A DNA stretch of 64,000 bases from Algoriphagus locisalis (GCF_900116615.1 NZ_FPBF01000003.1:310001-374000), one strand, 5' to 3'. Numbered from the stretch's first letter, positions 42,741-52,200 are shown. Notes: a model not told the origin generated them from the sequence alone. Made by a program: numbers and translations.

Positions 42741-45167
42741 TCACTCGCTCTTAATACTCTTCACCGGATCAGCCCAAGCGGCTTTCAGCGATTGTGACAT
42801 TACGGTGATGGCAGCTATCGCCCCAGCAATCAACCCTGCCCAGAGGAACACTGTCCAACTGATACCGATCTTGTAGGCAAAATCCTCCAGCCAATTGGAC
42901 ATTCCAAACCAGGAAATCGGAATAGCTATAAGAAAACCAATCATCACGAGTTTTAGGAAGTCCTTACCCAGTAAAATCAGAATATTCCCTGTCTCTGCTC
43001 CCATTACTTTTCTGATACCGATCTCTCGCGTTCTCTGCTGTGTGGCGAAGGTGGTCAAGCCAAGCAACCCAAGAATGGAAATGATCACTGCTAATCCAGA
43101 AAAGAAGGTGAAAATAGTCTTCACTCGCTCCTCCGCTTCGTATTGTCTATTGAATCCTTCATCTACAAATATGGGTTCGAATGGAAAATCGGATCTTAAT
43201 GTTGCCCATTCTTCTTTTAAGTAGGCCAAAGTTTGCTCCTTGTTTTCGGCATCTATCTTCAAGCTCACCTGATTGTTTCTATCCTGCGAAATCATAAAAA
43301 CAATCGGCACGATAGGCTGATGCAGGGATTCGAAATGAAAATCTTTCATCACACCCGTCACAAATCCACGTCTTCCTCCATAGTAAAACTTTTTGCCTAT
43401 TGCTTCCTCTGCAGTCTGCCATCCGATCTCCCTGATTGCAGCTTCATTTAGGATAAAAGCTTCCGTAGAATCACTGGCTAGATCAAAATCGAAATCTCTT
43501 CCTGCCACGACCGGAATACCATAGGTATCCAGGAAATTATGTGCTACATGCACGTCAGCAATGCGCACGTTCAGCTGTGTCATTTCCCCATCTATCTCGG
43601 CTGTACTACCTTGGGAATCCAGCAATCTTCCCGAAGGGACCCGGCTGGAAATACTCACGGATTGTATGCCTTGCTGCCTCTCCAATCTGTCCTTTATAAT
43701 CTGATAATTCTGCTCAATAGCCGGGCTGGAGGGAAGCACTACGATGTCCTCCTTTTCAAAACCCAAATCCTTACTTTGCATGAAGTCCAACTGTCTCACG
43801 ACAACCAACACTGCTACAATCAACACAACTGAGATCGCGAATTGTCCCACCACCAGCACAGAACGGAAATTCTCATGCCCTTTTCCTGCCTTAAATGCTC
43901 CCTTCAGCACTTTGGCTGGAGAAAAACCGGAAAGAAATAAGGCTGGATAACTACCGGATATCAGTCCAACAAAAGCAATCAGACCAACTATTCCGATTAT
44001 GTATTCTGGATTTTGGAGAAAATTTAAACTGAGTTCTTTATCCGTGAAATTCGAAAATGTAGGTAAAAACAAGTAAACCAATATCAATGCGAAAATCATG
44101 GAGACGCAGGTCAGCATAAATGATTCGCCCATGAATTGTCTGATCAGACGACTCTTATCAGCTCCCATCACTTTGCGCAAGCCCACCTCCATAGACCTCA
44201 TGGAAGATCTTGCTGTGGATAGATTCATGAAGTTGATGCAGGCAATCAGCAGGATAAACAGCGCAACTGCGAAATAGATATAAACATAATCAATGTTGCT
44301 ATTGGCCTCAATCTCCGAATCCAGATTGGAGTAAAGGTGGATATCTTCCAATGGCCACATGGTCAAAGCTGTAGTCTTGGACATGGGAATCCCTGCCTGT
44401 GCTTCTCCCATATTTCTGTCAATCATAGCAGGAAACTGAGCTTCCAAGTTCTTATAATCATAACCCTCCTTCATCAAAACATAGGTAGAAAAATTGTTTG
44501 AGCCATAGTTGCTCATAAAGGGCTCCAACCCACCGTAGAACTGGATCACGGGATTCATGGATGCAATGAAATCCGGGTGCATATGGGAATTGTCAGGAAC
44601 ATTTTCAAAAACACCACGGACCTGAAAAGTCATTTCCATGCCATCTACTTCTGCGAGTAGTTCCTTGCCCGTAGCCTTCACATCACCAAAGTACTTATTT
44701 GCCATATCTTCGGAGATCAAAACCCCATCGGACTGATTGAGGCTAGCTTTAGGATCTCCTTCCAACATTTTCCAGGAAAACACATCAAACACCTCAGGAT
44801 CAGCAAAGAAAAACTCGTCCTCTACAAATGTATTTTCTCCGGACTTGATTAAAAGTCCTGCATTGAAAAACCGGACCACCTCTTCTACCTGATCCTCAAA
44901 ATCCGCTTTGATCAGTGGTCCAAAAGGTGGAGCCAAGTGCCCCAAATGCAAGCTCACTTCACCGTCTGCATTGCTCCAGCTCCTGGAAACTCTATATATC
45001 CGGTCAGCATTTGCGTTGTACTTATCATAACTCAGCTCATGCTGTACAAAAAGGAAAATCAGAATACTCACAGCCATTCCCACAGCCAGCCCAAACACGT
45101 TGATAAACATGTATAAAGGACTTTTCTTAGTATTTCGGATCAGTATTTTTAGGTAGTTTTTGAGCAT
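42741..45167 (-). CDS. FtsX/MacB-type ABC transporter permease
   Basis: An 808-residue paralogue of the three permeases at 30-37.7 kb, with the same eight-helix, two-periplasmic-domain layout. It begins MLKNYLKILIRNTKKSPLYMFINV, has CINFMNLSTARSSMRSMEVGLRKVMGA after the first periplasmic domain, and ends ADPVKSIKSE. Here it lies between two DUF2807 genes on the same strand, which suggests that the GIN proteins and the permease work together, perhaps in the periplasm. No ATPase gene is adjacent, so a shared ATPase encoded elsewhere is needed. Confidence 0.92.
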   Translation of the reverse strand: MLKNYLKILIRNTKKSPLYMFINVFGLAVGMAVSILIFLFVQHELSYDKYNANADRIYRVSRSWSNADGEVSLHLGHLAPPFGPLIKADFEDQVEEVVRFFNAGLLIKSGENTFVEDEFFFADPEVFDVFSWKMLEGDPKASLNQSDGVLISEDMANKYFGDVKATGKELLAEVDGMEMTFQVRGVFENVPDNSHMHPDFIASMNPVIQFYGGLEPFMSNYGSNNFSTYVLMKEGYDYKNLEAQFPAMIDRNMGEAQAGIPMSKTTALTMWPLEDIHLYSNLDSEIEANSNIDYVYIYFAVALFILLIACINFMNLSTARSSMRSMEVGLRKVMGADKSRLIRQFMGESFMLTCVSMIFALILVYLFLPTFSNFTDKELSLNFLQNPEYIIGIVGLIAFVGLISGSYPALFLSGFSPAKVLKGAFKAGKGHENFRSVLVVGQFAISVVLIVAVLVVVRQLDFMQSKDLGFEKEDIVVLPSSPAIEQNYQIIKDRLERQQGIQSVSISSRVPSGRLLDSQGSTAEIDGEMTQLNVRIADVHVAHNFLDTYGIPVVAGRDFDFDLASDSTEAFILNEAAIREIGWQTAEEAIGKKFYYGGRRGFVTGVMKDFHFESLHQPIVPIVFMISQDRNNQVSLKIDAENKEQTLAYLKEEWATLRSDFPFEPIFVDEGFNRQYEAEERVKTIFTFFSGLAVIISILGLLGLTTFATQQRTREIGIRKVMGAETGNILILLGKDFLKLVMIGFLIAIPISWFGMSNWLEDFAYKIGISWTVFLWAGLIAGAIAAITVMSQSLKAAWADPVKSIKSE

Positions 45168-45454
45168 GGCTTGTTTTGATTTAAAAATTGGAAAATTTAA
45201 AAATTGAAAGATTAATTAAGAGTTGGAAGGTGGTAAATGTTTAAGGATGTAAAGTTCATAGGAAGCCAATAGAAGGTGTGAAAGCTGAAGTGATTTCTCA
45301 TTCTTCGCAAACCGTTTTTCTTAACCCTAATTCTCTTCTTACATTTTACTTTCCACATCTTACTTATCCCTATCTATCTTGTCTCTAAACTCTTGATTCT
45401 TGGTTCTTGGTTCTTGGTTCTTGGATCTTGGTTCTCACTACTAGATACTGCCTA
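45168..45454. repeat. Intergenic tract with a TTCTTGG microsatellite
   Basis: The 287-bp gap between the GIN gene and the permease holds TTGGAAAATT/TTGAAAG text near 45180 and an uninterrupted heptamer run of TTCTTGG (about 45396-45434, roughly five copies, one with ATCTTGG). Related TTCTTGATTCTTGG or GATACTTGATAC text occurs at 30062-30118, 32645-32705, 35222-35308, 42662-42725 and 53404-53440. No gene is supported. Confidence 0.65.
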
Positions 45455-46147
45455 CTATTTTCTAACTACTTTTCCAGACCCTAAACTCCCCTTAGAAATA
45501 TCAGTAGGATCTCCACTGTAATAAACATTCCCGGAACCAAGCGAGCCAACGGTAAGGTCGCCTTCTACTCCTATATAAGTATCCCCCGAACCTGTTTTAC
45601 CTACATTCACATCTTTGCCCAGCAATGCCAAAGCTTTTAAATCTCCGGAGCCTACTTGCCCAATATTCACATCAGAAGCCGTTCCGCTGGCGATCAAAAC
45701 ACTACCCGAGCCAGCCATACCTATATTCAATTCTCCGGTTGTAAGCATCTCCATTTCTATCGTTCCTGAGCCGGCCTGACCGATGCTAAACTCGTGAGAG
45801 GAGATATCAGAACGGACAATCATATTTCCCGAACCACTTAAACCCAAGCTTTCCAGATTTCTGACAGTCACATATGCAGTGAAATTTGCACGCTTATCAT
45901 CATCGGAGTCTTCCAACTCAATGTTAAGACTTCCATTTTCGATTTCGGTGATTACCTCGCCCAAGTCAAAGCCTTTGGAGACGAGCTTGACTTCATCCTT
46001 GTCCCCAAGCGTGATGATCACATCCCAAGATCCTTCGGAATTGACTCCTGTGAATTTGCCGGGACTACGGGTTTCAGTTTGTGCCTGTACAGTTGTGCCC
46101 ATCAAAAATAGGAGAAGGACAAATGCAGATAATTTTGAAGTATTCAT
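45455..46147 (-). CDS. Exported DUF2807 (GIN domain) protein
   Basis: A 230-residue paralogue of the gene at 41858-42553. It has a signal peptide (cleaved after VQA, residue 22) and turns such as GLSGSGNMIVRSD, GQAGSGTIEMEML, GMAGSGSVLIASG, GQVGSGDLKALAL and GKTGSGDTYIGVEG. Both proteins share the mature N-terminus TETRxPGxFTxVxSxGSWDVIxTxGDKxEV. It is the first gene of the GIN-permease-GIN cassette and follows the promoter-like region at 46182-46287. Function is unknown; a role in envelope sensing or in cooperation with the permease is a guess from context. Confidence 0.88.
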   Translation of the reverse strand: MNTSKLSAFVLLLFLMGTTVQAQTETRSPGKFTGVNSEGSWDVIITLGDKDEVKLVSKGFDLGEVITEIENGSLNIELEDSDDDKRANFTAYVTVRNLESLGLSGSGNMIVRSDISSHEFSIGQAGSGTIEMEMLTTGELNIGMAGSGSVLIASGTASDVNIGQVGSGDLKALALLGKDVNVGKTGSGDTYIGVEGDLTVGSLGSGNVYYSGDPTDISKGSLGSGKVVRK

Positions 46148-46656
46148 GTCAAATTAATTTATGTCGTGTTTGACAGATAGGTTTCAGAGATTATGCCAAG
46201 GCATAAAAATGCCTCTATGCCTGATTTAACAGTATTTCACGTTTCTACTCTGTCCGAGAAACAGCCGTTTTGTTCGGATACGAACAATTACTGCACATAG
46301 TAAAGATTGGGATGAGGCGGCTTCTTCGGCTTACACAATTCCAAACAGCTCCGCAAGACGAGCTTTTACGAATGTTTCAAGAATAGAAATCTGATTACAA
46401 ACTTTCTAAGTCGGTAAAAAAACCAGTATGGCCACGGTAAACTTAACCTTCAGAGCCTTGTATAGAGAACAAGAAGAGATCTCGGAACTAGCCGAATTAC
46501 ATTTTCTTATTTTCTCCCCTGTCAATATTTTGGATAGGCATGAAGTATTTTTTTCAATATATAAGTTCAGAGGTTTGATTTACAGGCATTCAAATGCATC
46601 TTTACCTACGAATCCTGTTTATCACCCAAGGATAAATTCTTACTTTATTTACCCAT
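46148..46656. other. 509-bp divergent intergenic region between the GIN cassette and the histidine kinase
   Basis: The left part carries the sigma-54-like box, an AGGCAT-TTTT-ATGCCT hairpin (46199-46214, minus-strand reading) and the activator-site-like palindromes up to 46287. The right part (46290-46656) shows nothing I can name. A 98-codon frame starting at 46428 has no supporting features. Confidence 0.55.
46182..46287 (-). promoter_or_regulatory. Sigma-54-like promoter and upstream activator site of the GIN/permease cassette
   Basis: TGGCATAATCTCTGAAA (46198-46182, minus strand) lies 35 bases before the GIN start. Upstream are CTGTCCGAGAAACAG (46250-46264) and the perfect inverted repeat TTGTTCG-GATA-CGAACAA (46270-46287). 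The half-site TTTTGTTCG begins 70 bases from the TGGCA box, compared with 68 in the copy at 37837-37941. The -12 half lacks the canonical GC, so the sigma factor call is tentative. Confidence 0.5.
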
Positions 46657-48594
46657 ATGCTTACTCACTTACTGGTTTGGATGGTTCTATTTGTTCCACC
46701 TATTCAACAGTCACAGACAGATAGTCTTAAAACGGTTGTGGAGCAGACAGACAATGATTCTATCAAAGCATCAGGATTATATAATCTGAGCAAAATTTAT
46801 TATCCGTACGATCAAGACTCAGCTATTCTCTTTGCTACTGAAGCCAAGGAGATCTCTCATGCGATGAATTTCCGAAAGATGGAGGCCAATTCCCTCAATA
46901 TCATTGGAGTTTCCTATCTGATCAAAGCTGAATACGAAAAAGCTCTAAGCACACATTTTGAAGCATTGGGAATACGTGAAACGCTGCAGGATACCGTGGG
47001 AATGATAGAATCCACAATGAATCTGGGCAACATCTATTACAGATTAAATGATCCGGAAAAGGCAGTATTGCAATACCATGAAGCACTCGCCCTGGCGCAG
47101 CAGATCAACCATGAGCGAGCTATGAGTTTACTTTTCAATAACCTGGGGAGCTTTTATAGAGATCGTTGGCTGGCTTTTAAGGATGGGAATGACTTTACTT
47201 TGGCTAAGGATTATTTAGAAAAATCGCTAACCCTAAAAGAAACACTTCAGGACAATCGGGGTATCATCAACACCCTCAGCCAGCTTGGTGAGCTTTATTA
47301 CGAATCAGGAGAAAAAGCCAAAGGCATTGAGATGGTGGAGAAGTCCTTGGAATACTCTGAGGAACTAAACGATATAGAGGGCAGGCTTTCTTCACTTGGG
47401 ACGCTTTCTGATTACTACCGGGATGAGCAGTCCCTCAGCAAATCTCTTGCTTATGCAAAGGAGGCTTACGAGTTGGCGGAAAAAACCGAATCATACTACC
47501 AGATCTCCATTGCAGCAAGTAGAATGTCTAATCTGTCGGCCTTGAATAAGGATTTTGAAAATGCTTACGAATTCCAACTCATTCATAGAGCCAGTAAGGA
47601 CTCAGTCTTCAATGACTCAAGGCAAAAAATCCGAGATGAGTTGGAGATCCAATATGAGAGTGAAAAAAAAGAGCTGGAAAATCAGAAATTGACACAGGAC
47701 CAAGCGCTCGCTGAACTCACTATTACACGTAAAAATGAGCTACTCTGGATATTCATCTCAGTAGGGTTGCTTTTGCTCGGTCTTGCCTGGCATCAGCGCA
47801 AAATCAACCAAAAACTACGGATAGCTCATCACAAATTGGAAGAAACCAACCAAAAGGTACAGCTCCAAAATAATCAAATTCAGGAACAGGCAGCACAACT
47901 TAAGACCTCGAACAAAGAACTCAAAAAGGCCAATAAGTTCCGGGAAAAGCTATTCTCTATCATTTCTCATGATCTGCGAACTCCCTTTGCCTCGCTCAAT
48001 AACTCGCTGGATCTCTGGCAAGAAGGTGAACTCAGCCTCACTGAGATGAATTATATCCTTAGCAATATTGCCACCAATACCCGCTCAGCATCTATCCTGC
48101 TTTCCAACTTACTCACTTGGGCCAGAACTCAGATGAGCTCAGAGAAAGTAGAAAAAACCGAAGTCGCTCTCGCAGAACTCATCACCGAAAACCAACAGCT
48201 TTTTGCCAAACAATTAGATCAAAAAGAACTCACGCTTCATAACGAAATCCCTGCGGAAGTGACACTGCATACAGACCGGGATAGGCTAAGGTTCATTCTT
48301 CGAAACATCCTTTCCAACTCCATCAAATTCACTCCAGATGGAGGAGAAATCACGGTATCCATCGATCCAGATCACCCAACTGCTATCCTGATAAAAGATA
48401 GCGGCATAGGAATGAGTCAAGCCCAGATCGACAGCTTGTTTAATAAGAAACAGTACTCTTCGGTAGGAACCAACGGCGAACAGGGCACAGGAATAGGACT
48501 GATGCTTTGCAAAGATTTTGCGGATAGCATAGGTGCAAAAATCACCGTTAGCAGCCAGGCAGGACGTAGCACGACTTTCAGAGTGGAAATTTAA
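46657..48594 (+). CDS. TPR-containing sensor histidine kinase
   Basis: The 645-residue protein has a short signal-like N-terminus, periplasmic tetratricopeptide repeats (about residues 40-330), one membrane helix (about 362-380), a coiled coil (about 390-430) and a histidine kinase core. The phospho-acceptor is His438 in SIISHDLRTPFASL; the ATPase part has the N box RNILSNSIKFTPDGG, G1 DSGIGMSQ and G2 GTGIGL. No receiver domain or response regulator is adjacent, so it is an orphan kinase. It is divergent from the GIN/permease cassette and may sense the same envelope condition; this is inferred from position only. Confidence 0.92.
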   Translation: MLTHLLVWMVLFVPPIQQSQTDSLKTVVEQTDNDSIKASGLYNLSKIYYPYDQDSAILFATEAKEISHAMNFRKMEANSLNIIGVSYLIKAEYEKALSTHFEALGIRETLQDTVGMIESTMNLGNIYYRLNDPEKAVLQYHEALALAQQINHERAMSLLFNNLGSFYRDRWLAFKDGNDFTLAKDYLEKSLTLKETLQDNRGIINTLSQLGELYYESGEKAKGIEMVEKSLEYSEELNDIEGRLSSLGTLSDYYRDEQSLSKSLAYAKEAYELAEKTESYYQISIAASRMSNLSALNKDFENAYEFQLIHRASKDSVFNDSRQKIRDELEIQYESEKKELENQKLTQDQALAELTITRKNELLWIFISVGLLLLGLAWHQRKINQKLRIAHHKLEETNQKVQLQNNQIQEQAAQLKTSNKELKKANKFREKLFSIISHDLRTPFASLNNSLDLWQEGELSLTEMNYILSNIATNTRSASILLSNLLTWARTQMSSEKVEKTEVALAELITENQQLFAKQLDQKELTLHNEIPAEVTLHTDRDRLRFILRNILSNSIKFTPDGGEITVSIDPDHPTAILIKDSGIGMSQAQIDSLFNKKQYSSVGTNGEQGTGIGLMLCKDFADSIGAKITVSSQAGRSTTFRVEI

Positions 48595-48876
48595 AGCCTA
48601 TTTAGCTGCGAATTTTTTGCGAGAATTAGTGATCGAACCTCAAAAAGACGGAAGGAAATCCAAGTCCTCAGGTTCTTTTTTGGATATGAAAATAGATTTA
48701 CCGAAGTCCCCTAATCAGCATTTGCCCTCCAAAAATCAGTAGGACATTTACCACTGATCTTTATTCAAAACCATGGAAAAAACTTAAAATTTATTCCTTT
48801 CACCCTAAAGAATATTTTAAAATAAGTAATTTTAACTTATACGAAATTATTTAATAAGTACTAAAATTACCATACT

Positions 48877-50091
48877 TTGAAAATCACTTCATTCTCCTGC
48901 CTCTTTCTTCTACTTGGTTTCTTAAGTTGCTCTACCCCAACTGATAATCAAACTGAAGACTCCCAAGAATCATCTTTACTTACTCCAAAACCGGTAATCA
49001 TGGCCTATTACGTAGCTGAGCGTGATTTCCAGCCAGAAAAGATTCCAGTGGAAAAATTAACTCATATCATCTACTCCTTCACCAATGTAATTGACGGAGA
49101 AATGAAATTCAGAAACGAAGAGGCTGCAGGACCGAAGATTGAAGCACTTGTAAAGCAAAAGGAAAGAAATCCAGACCTCAAAGTAATGATCGCCTGTGGT
49201 GGTTGGGGTGCAGATGGATTTTCGGATATGGCACTCACAGAAGAAAGCCGTGCTAAATTCATCAAAAGTGCTTCTGAATTCATCACAAAATATAAACTTG
49301 ATGGGATGGATGTGGACTGGGAATACCCAGGGATATCCGGTGCCGGAACGATGGCTCGCCCTGAAGACACAGTGAACTTTACTGCTTTGATGAAGGGATT
49401 GAGAGAGATGCTAGATGAATTCGATACCCCAAAAGTGTTGACTTTTGCTTCAGCGGGCTGGAAACGTTATTATGATTTTGTGGACATGGATGAGGTGATG
49501 AAATATGCCGATTACACCAATGTGATGACTTACGATCAGGTTTCCGGAGTATCCATCTACACAGGCCATCATACGCCATTAGGTGATGTGAAAAGTGAAG
49601 AAATAACAGGAACACCTTTTCAGGCACATTTGGATAGCTTGTTTGCAGATGGTCACAATCAAGATCCAGACCCGCGCTCAGCGGAGAAGATTGTCGACTT
49701 CCTTATCCAATCGGGAGTGAGACCTGAGCAGATTGTGATTGGAAGTGCATTTTATGGTCGAGTTTGGGCAGGCGTACCACCGGTGAACAATGGTTTACAC
49801 CAATTGAGTAAAGGACTTCATATTGGTTGGATGGCCTATCATGAGATCCGTAACAACTATGAGCAAGACAGCAGTTTCCAGCGTTTCTGGGATGAAAAAG
49901 CCCAGGCTCCTTATATGTATAATGCTTCTGATAGTCTTTTTGTATCCTATGATGATACCGTTTCTGTTGCTTTAAAAACCCGATATACTATGGAGAAAGG
50001 CTTGGGCGGCATTATGTTCTGGGAATTAGGAAACGATACCAAGGAGGAAGGCAGTCTGCTGGATGCTATTTATAAGGCGTCAAAGGATTAG
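48877..50091 (+). CDS. Glycoside hydrolase family 18 lipoprotein (chitinase-like)
   Basis: GH18 enzymes cleave beta-1,4-N-acetylglucosamine bonds with substrate-assisted catalysis. The catalytic motif DxxDxDxE is complete as DGMDVDWE (residues 142-149, Glu149 the acid/base). Other family parts are VIMAYYVAERDFQPEKI, THIIYSFTNV, KVMIACGGWG, YADYTNVMTYD and GGIMFWELGND. The 404-residue protein starts with a TTG codon at 48877; it is needed to keep the lipoprotein signal MKITSFSCLFLLLGFLSC (Cys18). Only one domain is present, with no chitin-binding module. The substrate may be chitin or peptidoglycan fragments. Confidence 0.9.
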   Translation: MKITSFSCLFLLLGFLSCSTPTDNQTEDSQESSLLTPKPVIMAYYVAERDFQPEKIPVEKLTHIIYSFTNVIDGEMKFRNEEAAGPKIEALVKQKERNPDLKVMIACGGWGADGFSDMALTEESRAKFIKSASEFITKYKLDGMDVDWEYPGISGAGTMARPEDTVNFTALMKGLREMLDEFDTPKVLTFASAGWKRYYDFVDMDEVMKYADYTNVMTYDQVSGVSIYTGHHTPLGDVKSEEITGTPFQAHLDSLFADGHNQDPDPRSAEKIVDFLIQSGVRPEQIVIGSAFYGRVWAGVPPVNNGLHQLSKGLHIGWMAYHEIRNNYEQDSSFQRFWDEKAQAPYMYNASDSLFVSYDDTVSVALKTRYTMEKGLGGIMFWELGNDTKEEGSLLDAIYKASKD

Positions 50092-50242
50092 TTTAACAAC
50101 TCCTTACTCGGTATTCAATATTCATCCTTCGATAAAAGAGTTGAATTTAAGGAGTAGTTGGGACCAGTATATAGTTTCGAAGATCTCGAAATTCGTATTT
50201 CGTAAATCAAATTTCCACTACCTCTCTTCCAAGCAAATTTCT

Positions 50243-50250
50243 TACCTTTG
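50243..50250 (+). promoter_or_regulatory. TAnnTTTG promoter box of purH
   Basis: TACCTTTG matches the Bacteroidota -7 consensus exactly and lies 35 bases before the purH start. No TTTG occurs at the expected -33 position. Confidence 0.5.
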
Positions 50251-50285
50251 CAGCTTGCTAAGTTTTCATACCAACCCATTCCCAA

Positions 50286-51812
50286 ATGGCAACAAAAAAA
50301 ATAAAATCCGCCCTAATTTCTGTCTATTATAAAGACAACCTCGAACCAATCATCGCCCTATTGAAAAAACATGATGTCACCATTTATTCTACCGGTGGCA
50401 CTCAGAAGTTTATCGAGGACCAAGGCGCGGAAGTTATTCCAGTGGAAGAGTTGACAAGCTACCCTTCTATCTTCGGAGGAAGAGTGAAAACGCTTCACCC
50501 AAAGATCTTTGGAGGGATTTTATACAGAAGAGATAATGAAGGTGATCTTTCTCAAGCTGGAGAATATGATATTCCAGCGATAGATTTGGTGATTGTGGAT
50601 TTGTATCCTTTTGAGGAAACTGTAGCTTCTGGAGCTTCTGAGGCAGATATCATAGAAAAAATCGATATTGGTGGAATTTCCTTGATCCGTGCAGCAGCAA
50701 AGAATTTCAAGGACGTGACGATCATTGCATCGAAAGATCAATACACTGAATTGGAAGGCAGATTAACCGAACAAGATGGAGCCACTACCCTAGCTGACCG
50801 TCGTTATTTCGCCGCTCAGGCATTCCAGGTTTCTTCTAACTACGATACACATATTTTCAATTACTTCAACGAAGCTGAAAATATTCCGGCGTTGAAAGTA
50901 TCTGAGACGAAAGCTAAAGCACTACGCTACGGTGAAAACCCTCATCAAAATGCCCACTTCTACGGGGATATGGAGGCACTTTTTGATCAGTTGAATGGAA
51001 AAGAACTTTCTTATAACAACTTGGTAGATGTGGATGCAGCGGTGAACTTGATTGCTGAATTCAAAGGAGAAACAGCTTTTGCTATCTTAAAGCACACCAA
51101 TGCATGTGGCGTTGCATTGGCTCCAACTGTAAAGGAAGCCTATCAAAAAGCTTTCGACGCTGATACTACCTCAGCCTTCGGAGGTGTATTGGTTACCAAC
51201 CAGACCGTGGACAAAGACGCAGCAGAAGAAATGCATTCTTTATTCTTCGAAGTTTTGATTGCTCCAGATTTCACAGAAGAAGCACTTGAAGTATTGACTG
51301 GTAAGAAAAACAGGATTTTGCTAAAGCAGAAAATGGATCTTCCTGGCACCAAGATGATCAAGACTCTGCTGAACGGCGTGATCGAGCAAGACAAGGATTT
51401 GGCAACAGAAACAAAAGCTGATTTCACCGTAGCTACCAAAAAAGCTCCTTCAGAAGCTGAACAAAACGCTCTTGTTTTCGCAGCCAAAATCTGTAAACAC
51501 ACCAAATCAAATACAATCATCCTTTCCAATGAGAATCAATTATTCTCCAGCGGAGTGGGTCAAACCTCCCGTGTGGATGCATTGCTTCAAGCGATTGAGA
51601 AAGCGAAAGCATTTGGCTTTGATTTGAATGGCGCTGTAATGGCCTCTGATGCCTTCTTCCCATTCCCAGATTGTGTGGAGATCGCTGGTAAAGCAGGAAT
51701 CACCGCAGTTGTTCAGCCGGGTGGTTCAATCAAAGATCAATTAAGCATTGACTATTGTGACGAAAATGGTATTGCAATGGTAATGACAGGAGTGAGACAC
51801 TTTAAGCATTAA
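50286..51812 (+). CDS. purH: Bifunctional AICAR transformylase/IMP cyclohydrolase
   Basis: PurH catalyses the last two steps of IMP synthesis. The N-terminal MGS-like cyclohydrolase domain (about residues 1-195) shows ALISVYYKDNLEPI, IYSTGGTQKFIEDQG, GRVKTLHPKIFGGIL and DIGGISLIRAAAKN. The transformylase domain follows with LRYGENPHQNAHFY, KHTNACGVA, DTTSAFGGVL and the C-terminal ASDAFFPFPDCVEIA and VVQPGGSIKD. Length (508 residues) is normal. It is a single gene with its own promoter box and terminator, unlinked to purN. Confidence 0.97.
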   Translation: MATKKIKSALISVYYKDNLEPIIALLKKHDVTIYSTGGTQKFIEDQGAEVIPVEELTSYPSIFGGRVKTLHPKIFGGILYRRDNEGDLSQAGEYDIPAIDLVIVDLYPFEETVASGASEADIIEKIDIGGISLIRAAAKNFKDVTIIASKDQYTELEGRLTEQDGATTLADRRYFAAQAFQVSSNYDTHIFNYFNEAENIPALKVSETKAKALRYGENPHQNAHFYGDMEALFDQLNGKELSYNNLVDVDAAVNLIAEFKGETAFAILKHTNACGVALAPTVKEAYQKAFDADTTSAFGGVLVTNQTVDKDAAEEMHSLFFEVLIAPDFTEEALEVLTGKKNRILLKQKMDLPGTKMIKTLLNGVIEQDKDLATETKADFTVATKKAPSEAEQNALVFAAKICKHTKSNTIILSNENQLFSSGVGQTSRVDALLQAIEKAKAFGFDLNGAVMASDAFFPFPDCVEIAGKAGITAVVQPGGSIKDQLSIDYCDENGIAMVMTGVRHFKH

Positions 51813-51842
51813 AGAAATAGCAAGTCGCTAGAAATAAATATC

Positions 51843-51880
51843 AAGACCTTCGGAACCTACGTTTTCGAAGGTCTTTTTTT
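51843..51880 (+). terminator. Terminator after purH
   Basis: AAGACCTTCG (51843-51852) pairs with CGAAGGTCTT (51866-51875), followed by a T run to 51880. Confidence 0.88.
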
Positions 51881-51939
51881 GATTAATTGATTTTAAACCA
51901 GAATGGATTTGAAAATCGGAAGTTTCCATATATTTAATA

Positions 51940-52200
51940 ATGGGAAAGTATGAGAAAATCCTTCTGAAAATAATGAGAGGGGCATCAGATCAAAATATTG
52001 ATTTTGAAGACCTCAAAAGATTGTTGGTTATTTTCGGTTTTGAAGAAAGAATCAAAGGAAGTCATCATATATTCTCCAAATCCCAAGTAGAAGAGATACT
52101 TAACATCCAGGAAAAAGGCGGAAAAGCAAAACCTTATCAGGTCAAACAAGTAAGAAATCTTATATTGAAATATAGATTAAAGCTAAAAGATGAAAAATAA
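51940..52200 (+). CDS. hicA: HicA-like toxin (mRNA interferase)
   Basis: HicA toxins are small dsRNA-binding-fold mRNA endonucleases. The 86-residue product shows the family core: an N-terminal helix (KYEKILLKIMRGASDQNI), FEDLKRLLVIFGFEERIKGSHHIF (split motif with GSHHIF at residues 40-45 holding the catalytic His), and a C-terminal PYQVKQVRNLILKYRL. This form is longer than the shortest HicA proteins (about 60 residues). It overlaps the HicB-like gene by 11 bases, the normal toxin-first arrangement. Activity depends on the antitoxin and is inferred from the family. Confidence 0.85.
   Translation: MGKYEKILLKIMRGASDQNIDFEDLKRLLVIFGFEERIKGSHHIFSKSQVEEILNIQEKGGKAKPYQVKQVRNLILKYRLKLKDEK

Noticed and set aside
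46428..46724. 98-codon frame before the histidine kinase
   Set aside because: It overlaps the kinase start in another frame and shows no domain, signal or composition typical of a gene.
48635..48680. GAACCT...AGGTTC stem followed by TTTTTT after the histidine kinase gene
   Set aside because: The stem is only 6 bp with a 28-base loop, too weak to call a terminator.
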